Shown here one piece after another: positions 1-7,054 of a DNA stretch of 31,356 nucleotides. Every line of letters begins with the position of its first letter. Positions within the stretch are counted from its first letter, which is position 1. The DNA is from UMGS1002 sp964570825 (GTDB lineage: Bacteria; Bacillota; Clostridia; Oscillospirales; CAG-272), in NCBI GenBank assembly GCA_964570825.1, contig CAZMZJ010000019.1, forward strand, positions 1 through 31,356, read 5' to 3'. A program made the position numbers and the translations under genes. The notes under the pieces were generated by a model, which saw only the letters and a program-made list of their open reading frames with translations, had not been told where the DNA came from and ran no database searches.

Positions 1-39
1 TTCGGAATAGGCTTTGACTCCGTTAATATCATAATACAT
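1..39 (-). CDS. 5' end of a small protein gene cut by the window edge
   Basis: An ATG at 39-37 is preceded by a strong AGGAGG ribosome binding site (about 46-51). Thirteen codons (MYYDINGVKAYSE) run off the left edge without a stop. If the sequence is circular, they continue in frame into 31356-31096, giving one protein of about 99 residues. I do not recognise a family. It lies downstream of the small gene at 100-366 in the same minus-strand operon. Confidence 0.7.
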   Translation of the reverse strand, partial: MYYDINGVKAYSE

Positions 40-99
40 TTACTTTTCCTCCTCTTCAAATTATGTTTATATATTTTCAACACTTTCGGTTGATATAAC

Positions 100-366
100 C
101 TATTCAAATTTTACTCTTCCGGTAAAAAATGTGTAACACGTTTCGTAATTGATAAAATCGATTGACGTAACCTCTATTATCATTCGTTCGTGTGATACAA
201 AATATGAGTCTTTTGATAAAAATGGAACATGCAATGTGTCGTCAAACGAGAACATATGTTTTATACCATTTTCAACATAAAACAAGTGTATACGTCCATT
301 TTTTGTACGAGCGCACTCATAAACATCACCGTTGACTAACACTTTTCTATAATCAAATTCTTTCAT
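100..366 (-). CDS. Hypothetical protein, 88 aa
   Basis: The start ATG at 366 has an AGAGGAGG site seven or eight bases upstream, located in the end of the preceding gene. The product is small, soluble and rich in aromatic and charged residues, with no Cys pairs, signal peptide or membrane segment. I do not recognise a family. It belongs to a run of short early genes (39-1472), separated by only a few bases, that is presumably transcribed from the promoter near 2590. Confidence 0.75.
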   Translation of the reverse strand: MKEFDYRKVLVNGDVYECARTKNGRIHLFYVENGIKHMFSFDDTLHVPFLSKDSYFVSHERMIIEVTSIDFINYETCYTFFTGRVKFE

Positions 367-368
367 TT

Positions 369-644
369 TTATTCCTCCTCTGTTCTACATATTTCTATAA
401 TTTTAAATTTACGATTATCTGAACAATCTGTATTATTAACTACTTTGCAACTAGTTAGCTCTTTGCAAGTATTGAATCCGCCGTTAATAACTCCAATGTT
501 GTGTAATTTCTCCGAATTGAATATATTTGCATTAATCAAAATCGGGCTATTCGTGTCTATTATCTCTAGTTTCTTTATCGCCTTATATAGCTTTTTCATT
601 TTTCGATCAAGATTTTTTATATTAGGACATACTTTAATTTCCAT
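369..644 (-). CDS. Hypothetical protein, 91 aa
   Basis: The start at 644 has a clear AAGGAGG site. The stop at 369 lies three bases before the next start. The N-terminal third is basic and Lys-rich. There are four cysteines, without a regular CxxC pair. No family is recognised. Its place among small early genes suggests an accessory, possibly host-directed, role, which is inference only. Confidence 0.7.
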   Translation of the reverse strand: MEIKVCPNIKNLDRKMKKLYKAIKKLEIIDTNSPILINANIFNSEKLHNIGVINGGFNTCKELTSCKVVNNTDCSDNRKFKIIEICRTEEE

Positions 645-959
645 TTACTTTTCCTCCTTAATATCAAATAAATTATTTTTATTGTCTTGTATCACTTGGT
701 TTATTCCATAGGCAAGAATATCTATTATTTTCTCCTCATCACTTCCTAAATCTATCTTCGTACTTTCTATGAGTGCGTGTAATATTTCGTGCCATAGACA
801 TATTTTTAAGAATTGTGGGTCGTTCCCTTTGCATAGTTTTATCTTGCATTTACTGTAGCATATGTTCGCACTCAAAAACTTTCCCTCATCGTTCAAGTCT
901 TTAACACACTCTATGCTAAAATCTACTCCGTTAATTTTAATTTTATTTGGTATCTTCAT
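645..959 (-). CDS. Small HEXXH putative zinc metallopeptidase
   Basis: The 104-residue product has an HEILH motif at residues 57-61 in a hydrophobic helix, followed by acidic residues near 75-76 that could be the third zinc ligand. This is the pattern of small phage HEXXH proteins whose N-terminus begins with a short beta-rich segment (MKIPNKIKINGV). Such proteins resemble minimal SprT or ImmA/IrrE-type peptidases, but substrates are not generally known. The start at 959 has an AAAGGAGG site. The gene abuts the next one (645/644). Zinc binding is inferred from the motif, and peptidase activity is not shown by sequence alone. Confidence 0.6.
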   Translation of the reverse strand: MKIPNKIKINGVDFSIECVKDLNDEGKFLSANICYSKCKIKLCKGNDPQFLKICLWHEILHALIESTKIDLGSDEEKIIDILAYGINQVIQDNKNNLFDIKEEK

Positions 960-973
960 CTTTTATTCCTCCT

Positions 974-1192
974 TTAATTATTCGCTTCTTCCCAGCACGG
1001 AGCTTCCCAGTAACTCCAGTCAAAGTTTTTACATTCTGCGACCGCTCCGAGTTTCATTCTCGGATATTTTCGGATCAGCTCGGTTACAGCCCGAAACTGC
1101 TTCTTGTCGTAAAATCCGAGCCAGATATATCCATCAGTTTCCTCGACCCAATTCACGATGGACTCCAATTCAGCTTTTAATTTCGCTTCCAC
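974..1192 (-). CDS. Hypothetical acidic protein, 72 aa
   Basis: It uses a GTG start at 1192 with AGAGGAGG about six bases upstream. The product is short, acidic at its N-terminal helix and Trp-rich (five Trp). No domain is recognised. A perfect 7-bp inverted repeat (1217-1237) sits just upstream of the ribosome binding site and could affect translation. Confidence 0.7.
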   Translation of the reverse strand: MEAKLKAELESIVNWVEETDGYIWLGFYDKKQFRAVTELIRKYPRMKLGAVAECKNFDWSYWEAPCWEEANN

Positions 1193-1216
1193 AATTTCCT
1201 CCTCTTAATTTTTTGA

Positions 1217-1254
1217 GGCGGTTTAAGGTTAACCGCCAACCTTTTTTATTTTTT
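1217..1254 (+). terminator. Inverted repeat with T tract, possible plus-strand terminator
   Basis: GGCGGTT (1217-1223) and AACCGCC (1231-1237) form a perfect 7-bp stem with a 7-base loop, followed on the plus strand by a T-rich run (1242-1247 and beyond). An overlapping alternative stem pairs AAGGTT with AACCTT directly before the Ts. On the minus strand, where the genes are, no U tract follows, so it would not terminate the operon. No plus-strand gene is seen. It may instead be a 5'-leader hairpin for the gene at 974-1192. Confidence 0.35.
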
Positions 1255-1307
1255 ACTATTTATCGAGAACTGACAACAAATCTACTAAAATATTTTCGCC
1301 TCCCAAT

Positions 1308-1472
1308 TTAGATTACAATTTTTCTTACTATCAGCTTGCCATTTTCCGCTACGATTTCGACCGTATCGCCTAAATTAATACCGCTAACTTTCTTTACAGC
1401 GGAACTAAGCGTTATAACTGTACTTCCGCCGTTTTTTCTCGTAACTGTTTTTTCTTGTATGCGTTGCTCCAT
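1308..1472 (-). CDS. AbrB/SpoVT-type DNA-binding protein, 54 aa
   Basis: This short gene starts with ATG at 1472 after a textbook AAAGGAGG site and stops at 1308. The product has the swapped-hairpin AbrB (MazE-like) signature: a basic strand (TVTRKNGGSTVITLSS), a short helix, a GINLGDTVEIVA turn and a final strand ending in RKIVI. Proteins of this fold bind DNA as dimers and act as transition-state regulators or antitoxins. No toxin gene is next to it, so a regulatory role in the early operon is the simpler inference. It is shorter than full AbrB (about 90 aa), lacking the C-terminal domain. Confidence 0.75.
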   Translation of the reverse strand: MEQRIQEKTVTRKNGGSTVITLSSAVKKVSGINLGDTVEIVAENGKLIVRKIVI

Positions 1473-1547
1473 TTTATACCTCCTTTAATTGGCCGTCGGA
1501 CTTGTGACCGACTCTGTGCATTAAACAGGCATTGCCCGTCCACTCTG
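1473..1547 (-). other. GC-richer structured intergenic segment
   Basis: These 75 bases separate two early genes and differ in composition from the AT-rich surroundings. Read on the minus strand they can fold into a 6-8 bp hairpin with an AAU loop (1525-1539) and a 5-bp GTCGG/CCGAC hairpin (1495-1512). CAGAGT occurs twice as a direct repeat. A segment near the 5' side resembles tRNA D-arm invariants, but no acceptor stem or valid T-loop forms. The role is unknown; a leader or small RNA is possible. Confidence 0.35.
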
Positions 1548-2516
1548 CTAGATTAATTTAAGCCTATTGCATAAAGTGACTATACCGTATTTTTGGCTAA
1601 TATAATTTTTTATGTTTTTTTCTTCATTATAAAAATTTTTGTCATTTAACAAATATTTATTATTACAAGTACATTTTTGATTAATATATGCGGTTGGCTC
1701 TAATGCGATGCTGCTTGATAGCTCAATCACTTGCATTTTATCCGTAATTATTATATAGCTGTATGACTCGCTATCGTATGACATCCATCTACCGCCGTAT
1801 GTCCTGATTTGATTGTTTTTCAAAAACATATCTTTTACAATAAAATTGCTTTTAATATATATACTTTGATTATATTGTGCCTTTGACTCCGCATTTTTTA
1901 TATCATTGTTTTTGATGTCCGAATAGATTTTATAAGTATATTGTAAAACCGTAAAAGCCTTTGCGGGTATGCTGTCAATATTTGCCAAATATTGATATAA
2001 TTTATATAAAAACTCATTGTTTGTTTTTTGCAATTTTGCCGTCAAAAAAGCAATAACATCATCTATATTAATGTCTTTTAATACTTTGTCAATGTCCTCT
2101 TTATATTTGTACAATTCTTTTGTAAACTCCTCATACATCGTAAACTTAAAAAATCCACGCAAACCATACAGTGCAAAAAGCATTTTCAAAACCTCTTTAC
2201 CATTAAACCCGCCACGCAAGCCACGCATTGACAAAAACTCATCAAAATACACCTCGTCTTGTGTTTTTGCATTGACTAAAATATCCACCAAATCGCTATT
2301 GATATTTTGCAAGCAACTTTTGCCAACTTGCAGGATAACGCCGTTATCTTTAACCAAAAAAACCGTACTGCGGGTGATATTTTTTTTGCAAATATCGCAA
2401 CGATTCGCATCAATATTATTAACATAATTAATCATATCAATATCACAGTTTGACAGTTTGAAAAATTCAAAATTTTGCGTACATCCGATACGCTTTATAA
2501 TTGACAATACTTCCAT
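1548..2516 (-). CDS. Hypothetical zinc-motif protein, 322 aa
   Basis: First gene after the promoter at 2576-2604. The N-terminal part has a CDIC pair near residues 40-43 followed by a beta-rich segment (VILQVGKSC), a treble-clef-like arrangement I associate with uncharacterised phage proteins. The remainder is Lys/Asn/Ile-rich and mostly helical, with a second Cys pair (CTC) near residue 284. No catalytic motif is visible. The ribosome binding site (GAGAGAGAAG) is weaker than elsewhere, and a 50-base leader with a perfect 5-bp hairpin (2547-2560) precedes it. Function unknown. Confidence 0.75.
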   Translation of the reverse strand: MEVLSIIKRIGCTQNFEFFKLSNCDIDMINYVNNIDANRCDICKKNITRSTVFLVKDNGVILQVGKSCLQNINSDLVDILVNAKTQDEVYFDEFLSMRGLRGGFNGKEVLKMLFALYGLRGFFKFTMYEEFTKELYKYKEDIDKVLKDINIDDVIAFLTAKLQKTNNEFLYKLYQYLANIDSIPAKAFTVLQYTYKIYSDIKNNDIKNAESKAQYNQSIYIKSNFIVKDMFLKNNQIRTYGGRWMSYDSESYSYIIITDKMQVIELSSSIALEPTAYINQKCTCNNKYLLNDKNFYNEEKNIKNYISQKYGIVTLCNRLKLI

Positions 2517-2575
2517 AATATCTTCTCTCTCAGGTGCGTTCCAGGTGGTAACGACTTACCCTTTTATATACTCTT

Positions 2576-2604
2576 ATTATAACTCTTTTGTAATGATATT
2601 GCAA
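2576..2604 (-). promoter_or_regulatory. Early promoter 2 (TTGCAA-17-TATAAT)
   Basis: On the minus strand TTGCAA (2604-2599) and TATAAT (2581-2576) are separated by exactly 17 bases. It lies between the end of the VRR-NUC gene and the start of the 322-aa gene, giving a leader of roughly 50 bases. TTTGTAA-type half-sites occur at 2587-2593, 2611-2618 (inverted) and 2632-2638, overlapping and flanking the promoter. Confidence 0.75.
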
Positions 2605-2608
2605 TACT

Positions 2609-2628
2609 TTTTTACAAAATATTTTAAT
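2609..2628 (-). repeat. 20-bp element shared with early promoter 1
   Basis: TTTTTACAAAATATTTTAAT (plus-strand reading) occurs here and identically at 7954-7973. In both places it sits three or four bases upstream of a -35 box of a minus-strand promoter. It overlaps the last codons of the VRR-NUC gene. It is likely a regulator-binding or UP element that co-controls the two early operons. Confidence 0.65.
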
Positions 2629-2941
2629 CAGTTTGTAATAATTTTTTTAAATCTTCCAAATCATAAACCACGCCAGCCAGCGCGCCCATTTCTTTCATAA
2701 CCCGGATAAAATTGAGTTGTTCAGGAGTCGGTTTGCGCGGGCGCACTTTTGTCTCGATAAAAACGGCGCGTCCGGTTCCGGGCTGGATGGCAATCATGTC
2801 CGACGTGCCTTTAGGCAACCCGGTTTTAATCGGCGTGCCGTTCGCCGTAAAAAACAAGCCCACATTTAAGCGGAGCGGGATATATCCGTTCTCGGACAAA
2901 TATACTTCAACCTGATTTTTCAAACGTGATTCTGGTGTCAT
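2624..2941 (-). CDS. VRR-NUC domain nuclease
   Basis: The 105-residue product carries the compact VRR-NUC pattern of the PD-(D/E)XK nuclease superfamily. A GLPKGTSDM segment supplies the first Asp (D48), FIETK supplies E63 and K65, and PTPEQLNF follows with the conserved Gln. Stand-alone phage VRR-NUC proteins are thought to process branched or structured DNA. Its ATG overlaps the stop of the helicase gene (ATGA at 2938-2941), so the two are probably translated together and may act together in replication or recombination. Confidence 0.88.
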   Translation of the reverse strand: MTPESRLKNQVEVYLSENGYIPLRLNVGLFFTANGTPIKTGLPKGTSDMIAIQPGTGRAVFIETKVRPRKPTPEQLNFIRVMKEMGALAGVVYDLEDLKKLLQTD

Positions 2942-4254
2942 TTTTTAGTCCTCGAATTATATACCATCCGCGCCCAGAAAACCGGGTTCTTATAACCCCG
3001 GCTGTGTCCAATCGCTATCAGTTCCTCGAGCGTTTCGGCTCGGCCCTGTTCTTTGCGTTTATTCCGGCGCTCGATTTTTTCGATGCGTTCTAGCTCGGCT
3101 TTTTCGTCCTGCTCTATTTCTCGACGGGTTTTTGGCTGTTCCTCGCCGCAATACGGACATATCCGCCCCGTACCTGAATAAACGCGCAGACAATTTTTGC
3201 ATTGCCGAACTAAAATATCCGGCTCAGCTGATTCGTTTTTACACGTTATCCGCCCAGTTAAACTCCACTCGCGCGTTTCGGTCGGGAGCCCGTGACGAAA
3301 GCAGTTCCCGACCATATCATAAATTACAGCGCGTTTTCCAGGAGCCGGACGGAGACAGCGCATTGACTGCTGGATATATAAAATTGTCGATTTCGTTGGC
3401 CGTAGTAAAATTATGGCGTCACAATCAGGGACATCGAAGCCCTCTCCGATTAAATCCACGTTCAGCAGCACCCGGATTTTTCCTGTCCGGAAGTTCTCGA
3501 CTATTTCGGCACGCTCCGTTTTTGACGTGTTCCCATCAAAATGTTTAGCTCCGAATATTTCCGCTTCGAGCGATTTTGACAGCTCGATTGTCGGGCAGTA
3601 AATTATCGTTTTTCTGCGCGGATCTAAATATTTTTTTACATCCCCGCAGATTTTAGATTTCATGAATTGTTCGGATAAATCCTGCATATCGTAGTCTGCA
3701 CCACGATTTTTCAGCGCGAAAATATCCGTTGTTTTTGGCGCGTAATAATCATACTTACACAAATATCCTTTTTCCATGAGCTCCTCGGCACTCGGCCCGA
3801 GAACTAGCGAATCGAACACCGCTCCGAGCCCAGTCCCGTCGGTACGAGCTGGTGTGGCTGTTAAACCAACAACCGGAACGTCTGGAAACGCGTTTATAAT
3901 CCGTGTCCATGTTTTTGCTGTTGCATGATGGCACTCGTCGAAAATTATTAAGCTGGGTGCTGGATATTTATCGGTGTTCCTCGAAACGGTCTGGACCATC
4001 CCGATTAAAACGCGCTCGGTCGGAATTCCGAAGTCCCGAAACGTCCGCTCGGTTTGGTCGATTAATTCCCGGCGATGAACCAGGAACCATACGAAATTAT
4101 CCGTTTTTATTTTTATATGTTGGTCCGCCATAAAAGCGAAGCAGACCGTTTTCCCTCCCCCGCACGGTAAAACAACGCACGGAGATTTTTTCCCCGTGCG
4201 AAATTCGTTCCGTGTCGCATTTATCGACTCTATCTGATAATCTCTCAGCTGCAT
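2938..4254 (-). CDS. SF2 DEAD/DEAH-type helicase
   Basis: The 438-residue protein shows the superfamily 2 helicase motifs in order. These are a Q-like LRDYQ at residue 3, Walker A PCGGGKT (30-36), DECH (106-109), LTATPAR (131-137), a C-terminal helicase domain with IGEGFDVPDCD (269-279) and motif VI QQSMRCLR (295-302). A C-terminal zinc ribbon (C352, C355, C366, C369) is typical of the phage-borne Rad3/RecQ-like single-polypeptide helicases found beside VRR-NUC genes. It likely unwinds DNA during phage replication or recombination. The start at 4254 follows AAGGA and overlaps the end of the upstream gene. Confidence 0.92.
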   Translation of the reverse strand: MQLRDYQIESINATRNEFRTGKKSPCVVLPCGGGKTVCFAFMADQHIKIKTDNFVWFLVHRRELIDQTERTFRDFGIPTERVLIGMVQTVSRNTDKYPAPSLIIFDECHHATAKTWTRIINAFPDVPVVGLTATPARTDGTGLGAVFDSLVLGPSAEELMEKGYLCKYDYYAPKTTDIFALKNRGADYDMQDLSEQFMKSKICGDVKKYLDPRRKTIIYCPTIELSKSLEAEIFGAKHFDGNTSKTERAEIVENFRTGKIRVLLNVDLIGEGFDVPDCDAIILLRPTKSTILYIQQSMRCLRPAPGKRAVIYDMVGNCFRHGLPTETREWSLTGRITCKNESAEPDILVRQCKNCLRVYSGTGRICPYCGEEQPKTRREIEQDEKAELERIEKIERRNKRKEQGRAETLEELIAIGHSRGYKNPVFWARMVYNSRTKK

Positions 4255-4550
4255 TCTATTTCCTTGAGTCCGCTTCTTCGTGCCCAGAATATCTCGGTTT
4301 CCATCCCATCAGAAATGCCATATTTCGTGCCAATATAAATTATATCGCAACATTGCAACAATCGAATCGCTACGGACAAACCTTTATTTCTCTGCTCCTG
4401 AACACCATCGTCGAGGCATTCCGTAATATACAGGTGCGGAGTTATAGGTGCGAGCCCGTTCGCAATCGCGAGAGCCGTGAGCTCACGTGCATATTGTTTA
4501 TTCCGTTTCGTGTCTCCTGAATATGGACTGCAAATATAAGCTGTTCTCAT
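4245..4550 (-). CDS. DUF4406 / deoxyribosyltransferase-like protein
   Basis: The 101-residue protein starts with RTAYICSPYSGD, the nucleotide-binding beginning of DUF4406-type proteins related to nucleoside 2-deoxyribosyltransferases. It continues with a PHLYITE segment and a helix with acidic residues. Such genes are common in replication cassettes of Bacillota phages; a role in nucleotide salvage or sensing is inferred from fold similarity only. The start at 4550 has GAGGTGAAAA. The SSB stop overlaps its ribosome binding site, and its own end overlaps the helicase start. Confidence 0.75.
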   Translation of the reverse strand: MRTAYICSPYSGDTKRNKQYARELTALAIANGLAPITPHLYITECLDDGVQEQRNKGLSVAIRLLQCCDIIYIGTKYGISDGMETEIFWARRSGLKEIECS

Positions 4551-4558
4551 TTTTCACC

Positions 4559-4978
4559 TCAGAACGGCAAATCTTCTGCGTTAATTTTTAACGGTTCGAC
4601 TTTACTTTTTATTTTTGCGACGGGATCGCTTGTCCCTGGATTTTCCAAGCTGGAGTTTTCCGCCACGGCCGTCTCCGATTTTGGAGTTAAGAACTCGACC
4701 TCCTCAATCATAATATCATGGTGCCGGGTTGTCACCCCGTCCTTTTCCGATTCGCTTATTTCCATGCGTCCAACTATTCCGATTCGGTTTCCCTTTTTCA
4801 CATATTTCGCGATTAATTCGGCTTTCTGTTCCCAGGCGGTGCATCTAAAAAAATCCGTTTTTTCTTTATCGAACGCGCGCCCGACTGCCACGGTTAGCTT
4901 ACATAATTTTTTGCCGTTTTGCGTTACGTTCAAATCTGGGTCTCTCACCACGTTTCCTATAATAATAATTTTATTCAT
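4559..4978 (-). CDS. ssb: Single-stranded DNA-binding protein
   Basis: OB-fold SSB of 139 residues. It shows the typical N-terminus MNKIIIIGNVVRDPDL, a middle strand with FFRCTAWEQKAE and VKKGNRIGIVGRM, then a flexible linker and the acidic tip AEDLPF that binds replication and repair partners. I chose the ATG at 4978 because GGAGG lies six bases upstream; an in-frame ATG nine codons earlier (5005) lacks a site. It coats ssDNA for the phage helicase, nuclease and replication proteins encoded around it. Confidence 0.95.
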   Translation of the reverse strand: MNKIIIIGNVVRDPDLNVTQNGKKLCKLTVAVGRAFDKEKTDFFRCTAWEQKAELIAKYVKKGNRIGIVGRMEISESEKDGVTTRHHDIMIEEVEFLTPKSETAVAENSSLENPGTSDPVAKIKSKVEPLKINAEDLPF

Positions 4979-5129
4979 TTTTTCCCTCCATTTTTCCCGC
5001 GACATAATCAGCTGCCTTTTTATTAATATCGGACTGCAGTGTTCCGACTGTTTTTTTGCGCTTGCGCACGGGGATAATTTCCCCGGCGCGTTTTTCCATG
5101 TTTCTTCTAATTGCTCTCTGTCTACTCAT
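4971..5129 (-). CDS. Small basic protein, 52 aa
   Basis: It starts at 5129 (MSRQRAIRR) with GGAGGG six bases upstream and overlaps the start of SSB by a few bases. The upstream gene's stop (5122) also lies inside it. The product is strongly basic in its first 30 residues and may bind nucleic acid. A longer in-frame start (5192) has no ribosome binding site. No family recognised. Confidence 0.7.
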   Translation of the reverse strand: MSRQRAIRRNMEKRAGEIIPVRKRKKTVGTLQSDINKKAADYVAGKMEGKNE

Positions 5130-5543
5130 TTTTACCCTCCACGATCTCACCATCGATAATCTCCGTCGATGTCGTTTTGGCTTCCTCTTCAACTTTCGCT
5201 TCCGCTATCTCTTCGGCCTGCTCGATTTGATTTTTTAAGGCTTTTGCACACTCGGCGCATAATTTCGAGCCGTACTTCTTTTCGGTATAAACCGCGACTG
5301 CTTCCGCCGACATCTTCCCAGCTGGTGATATCTCGCAGCCACACTCGGCGCATTTTGGAGCAGCTTTCTGTTGCGTTGGTTCGTATGGGCGCACTCTGAG
5401 GCACTCGACCGTTTCGCCNNNNNNNNNNNNNNNNNNNNNNNNNNNNNNNNNNNNNNNNNNNNNNNNNNNNNNNNNNNNNNNNNNNNNNNNNNNNNNNNNN
5501 NNNNNNNNNNNNNNNNNNTTTTCCAATGTGTCTGTTTTTCCAT
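5122..5543 (-). CDS. Conserved phage replication-region protein, interrupted by the N gap
   Basis: The N-terminus MEKQTHWK starts at 5543 with AGGAGG seven bases upstream and runs into the 100-N gap. On the other side the frame resumes with ETVECLRVRPYEP, then a zinc ribbon (CAEC, later CAEC) and an acidic tail ending at 5122. From memory, a common phage family begins MEK.THWKK and contains an LRVRP motif roughly 110 to 120 residues later. I infer that both pieces are one gene and that the true missing DNA is nearer 300 bases than 100. The gap makes exact length and frame unknowable here. Confidence 0.7.
5419..5518. other. Assembly gap, 100 N
   Basis: Exactly 100 undetermined bases, a conventional scaffold placeholder whose true length is unknown. 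It lies inside one gene of early operon 1. Confidence 0.99.
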
Positions 5544-5554
5544 TTCCTTTCCTC

Positions 5555-6310
5555 CTAAATTAAAATTATATCTTTTTCAGTTAGTTTCTTTGTCGCTTTG
5601 CAGTAATTACAAACTCCGCATCGATGCGGTTCGATTTCTCCACGTTTAATTGCATCAAACCGAGGCGCAAGGTTATAAACCAAATCGTAAGCTTCTGCAA
5701 TTGTCTCGTCGGTAAACTCGAATATTTGTAGGTTCGGTTCGGCTTCTTTCGTTGCTACTGCGAGCCTGAACGGTTTTACTTCCCCATCGCTTTGCGAACG
5801 GATCTCACGATAAATGGCAGCTTGAATATCATAGCCCCATGCTTTCCAAAACGGCTTGTGTTCCCCATCTTGCCACATATCTTCGCAATCCTTCATAATT
5901 TTAAGGTCGACTGTTCTGTCTCTGAATAAGCTGTCTATTTTGATTTTGAACTTGACTCCGTTTATTACTCCGGTTTTAATAACCTGATGCCACCCGCCTA
6001 TTTCCGCTCTGAACAGTTTATCTCGCTCAATTCTCTGGATAATCGATTCGGCTTGCTTAAACTCGGATTTGAGTTCTCCAGCTTTTGTAAATATCTCGGG
6101 GTTTTCTAGTTTGAATTTATCTAGTCCTTTTGAAAAATGTGCGTCTACATATGAGCCGACTAAAAGCTCGGTCTTTTTCGGGCGTACCCATTCGCCGCGA
6201 ATTTGAGCGAGCGCTCCAGCCTCACACTGCATAAAGTTCTTGAATTGTGTGCTACCCATATAAGTTGATTCGTTCCGTTTGCTGAAATAATTTGTTTCTC
6301 TTAGACTCAT
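5555..6310 (-). CDS. PD-(D/E)XK exonuclease (RecB/Cas4-like)
   Basis: The 251-residue protein has the RecB-type nuclease core seen in phage recombination exonucleases (PDDEXK_1/DUF3799-like). VGSYVDAHF (51-59) supplies the helical His, FKIKID supplies D126, VDLK gives D135 and K137, and YDIQAAIYRE (160-169) is the Q-x3-Y-type helix. A C-terminal Cys cluster (C231, C234, C237, with C29 near the N-terminus) could hold an iron-sulfur cluster or zinc, as in Cas4/AddB-like nucleases. The start at 6310 has GGAGGG and overlaps the previous gene (ATGA). It probably resects dsDNA for SSB-dependent recombination; no Erf, RecT or Bet annealase is seen next to it. Confidence 0.85.
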   Translation of the reverse strand: MSLRETNYFSKRNESTYMGSTQFKNFMQCEAGALAQIRGEWVRPKKTELLVGSYVDAHFSKGLDKFKLENPEIFTKAGELKSEFKQAESIIQRIERDKLFRAEIGGWHQVIKTGVINGVKFKIKIDSLFRDRTVDLKIMKDCEDMWQDGEHKPFWKAWGYDIQAAIYREIRSQSDGEVKPFRLAVATKEAEPNLQIFEFTDETIAEAYDLVYNLAPRFDAIKRGEIEPHRCGVCNYCKATKKLTEKDIILI

Positions 6311-6558
6311 TTTGTCTCCCTCCTTAATTTTTTTATTAGTGTTTCAGGCTTATAAGAAAACCCGATAAACTCTGCTAAATTGTCGGCCCAGTCTGACTCG
6401 AGGAACTTTTCGATACTCTGGATTTTCATTAGCATACTTTTTCTGTCGAGCGGGCATAGGTTCTTGTTTTTTCTCCTTTTCCGATAAAGTTTATAATCGT
6501 AAATAGCCTGATTAAAAATATTTGCGGCGAGCGCTTTATATCCATCGTAAACTATCAT
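6307..6558 (-). CDS. Hypothetical protein, 83 aa
   Basis: I place the start at ATG 6558 (MIVYDGYKAL) because GGAGGG precedes it by seven or eight bases. It overlaps the preceding zinc-ribbon gene's stop at 6555 and the next gene's ATG at 6310. The product is basic and helical, with a KRRKNKN segment that suggests nucleic-acid contact. No family recognised. Confidence 0.75.
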   Translation of the reverse strand: MIVYDGYKALAANIFNQAIYDYKLYRKRRKNKNLCPLDRKSMLMKIQSIEKFLESDWADNLAEFIGFSYKPETLIKKLRRETK

Positions 6559-6929
6559 AGCTTTTCCCTCCATCCACAACTCGGACACTCGAACCGTCCG
6601 CCACGTTCGTAAACGACATTTTGATTTCCAAATGGGACCTTTGTATCTAAATTCGTGTCTGCGTTGAAATCTAGCGCAGCGCCGCAGCTCGGACACAATC
6701 CGTTTTCAAACAAACTCTCTTTCTCGGCCTGGATATAATCGGCCAATGCTGCCCGAAGCTCTTTCGGATTTTTATCGATCGCTTTTATTAGCTCTCTAAC
6801 AATTTCCTGCATCTCGATGCGGTCATAAAACTCGTCCCACATTTTTTCGACCAACGCTTGCATCTCGGATTTCGCCATCCCGGATTTCGCCACCTCGGAT
6901 TTATCCATTCCACTTTCCTCTTTTTTCAT
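6555..6929 (-). CDS. Zinc-ribbon protein, 124 aa
   Basis: It starts at 6929 after GGGAGGG. The N-terminal 25 residues hold a short internal repeat (DKSEVAKSG, AKSEMQ) and a helix; the C-terminal half has CPSC ... CPSC pairs spaced about 35 residues apart, a zinc ribbon. This suggests DNA or protein binding. Its ATG overlaps the stop of the 42-aa ORF upstream. Confidence 0.75.
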   Translation of the reverse strand: MKKEESGMDKSEVAKSGMAKSEMQALVEKMWDEFYDRIEMQEIVRELIKAIDKNPKELRAALADYIQAEKESLFENGLCPSCGAALDFNADTNLDTKVPFGNQNVVYERGGRFECPSCGWREKL

Positions 6930-7054
6930 TTCGTTACCCTCCCAAATAAAATAAATTCTGCGACTTGTTTTTCTGTCGGAATATCAATCCCGAAAAACAA
7001 AATCAACATTGCTCTAGCTTTTTCTCTCGTTAGTATGTTTTCTTCTCTTTGCAT
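6926..7054 (-). CDS. Small protein, 42 aa
   Basis: It has an ATG at 7054 with GGAGG seven bases upstream, and a TGA overlapping the next ATG (6926-6929). The product begins MQREENILTREKARAM and is a mixed helix with a hydrophobic centre (LILFFGIDI). The perfect coupling at both ends supports it as a real gene despite its size. It overlaps the end of the HTH gene by 25 bases. Confidence 0.65.
   Translation of the reverse strand: MQREENILTREKARAMLILFFGIDIPTEKQVAEFILFGRVTK

Noticed and set aside
1250..1300. An 11-codon frame after GGGAGG with an ATT start (ILVDLLSVLDK)
   Set aside because: Too short and without a normal start codon to support as a gene, although the ribosome binding site is good.
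862..1311. Long plus-strand open frame (149 codons)
   Set aside because: It lies opposite well-supported minus-strand genes, has no ribosome binding site and no recognisable protein features; the same applies to other plus-strand frames.
1489..1547. Possible tRNA on the minus strand (D-arm-like TAGCAGAGTGG)
   Set aside because: No seven-base acceptor stem, an eight-base T-loop without TTC, and mismatches in the anticodon stem.
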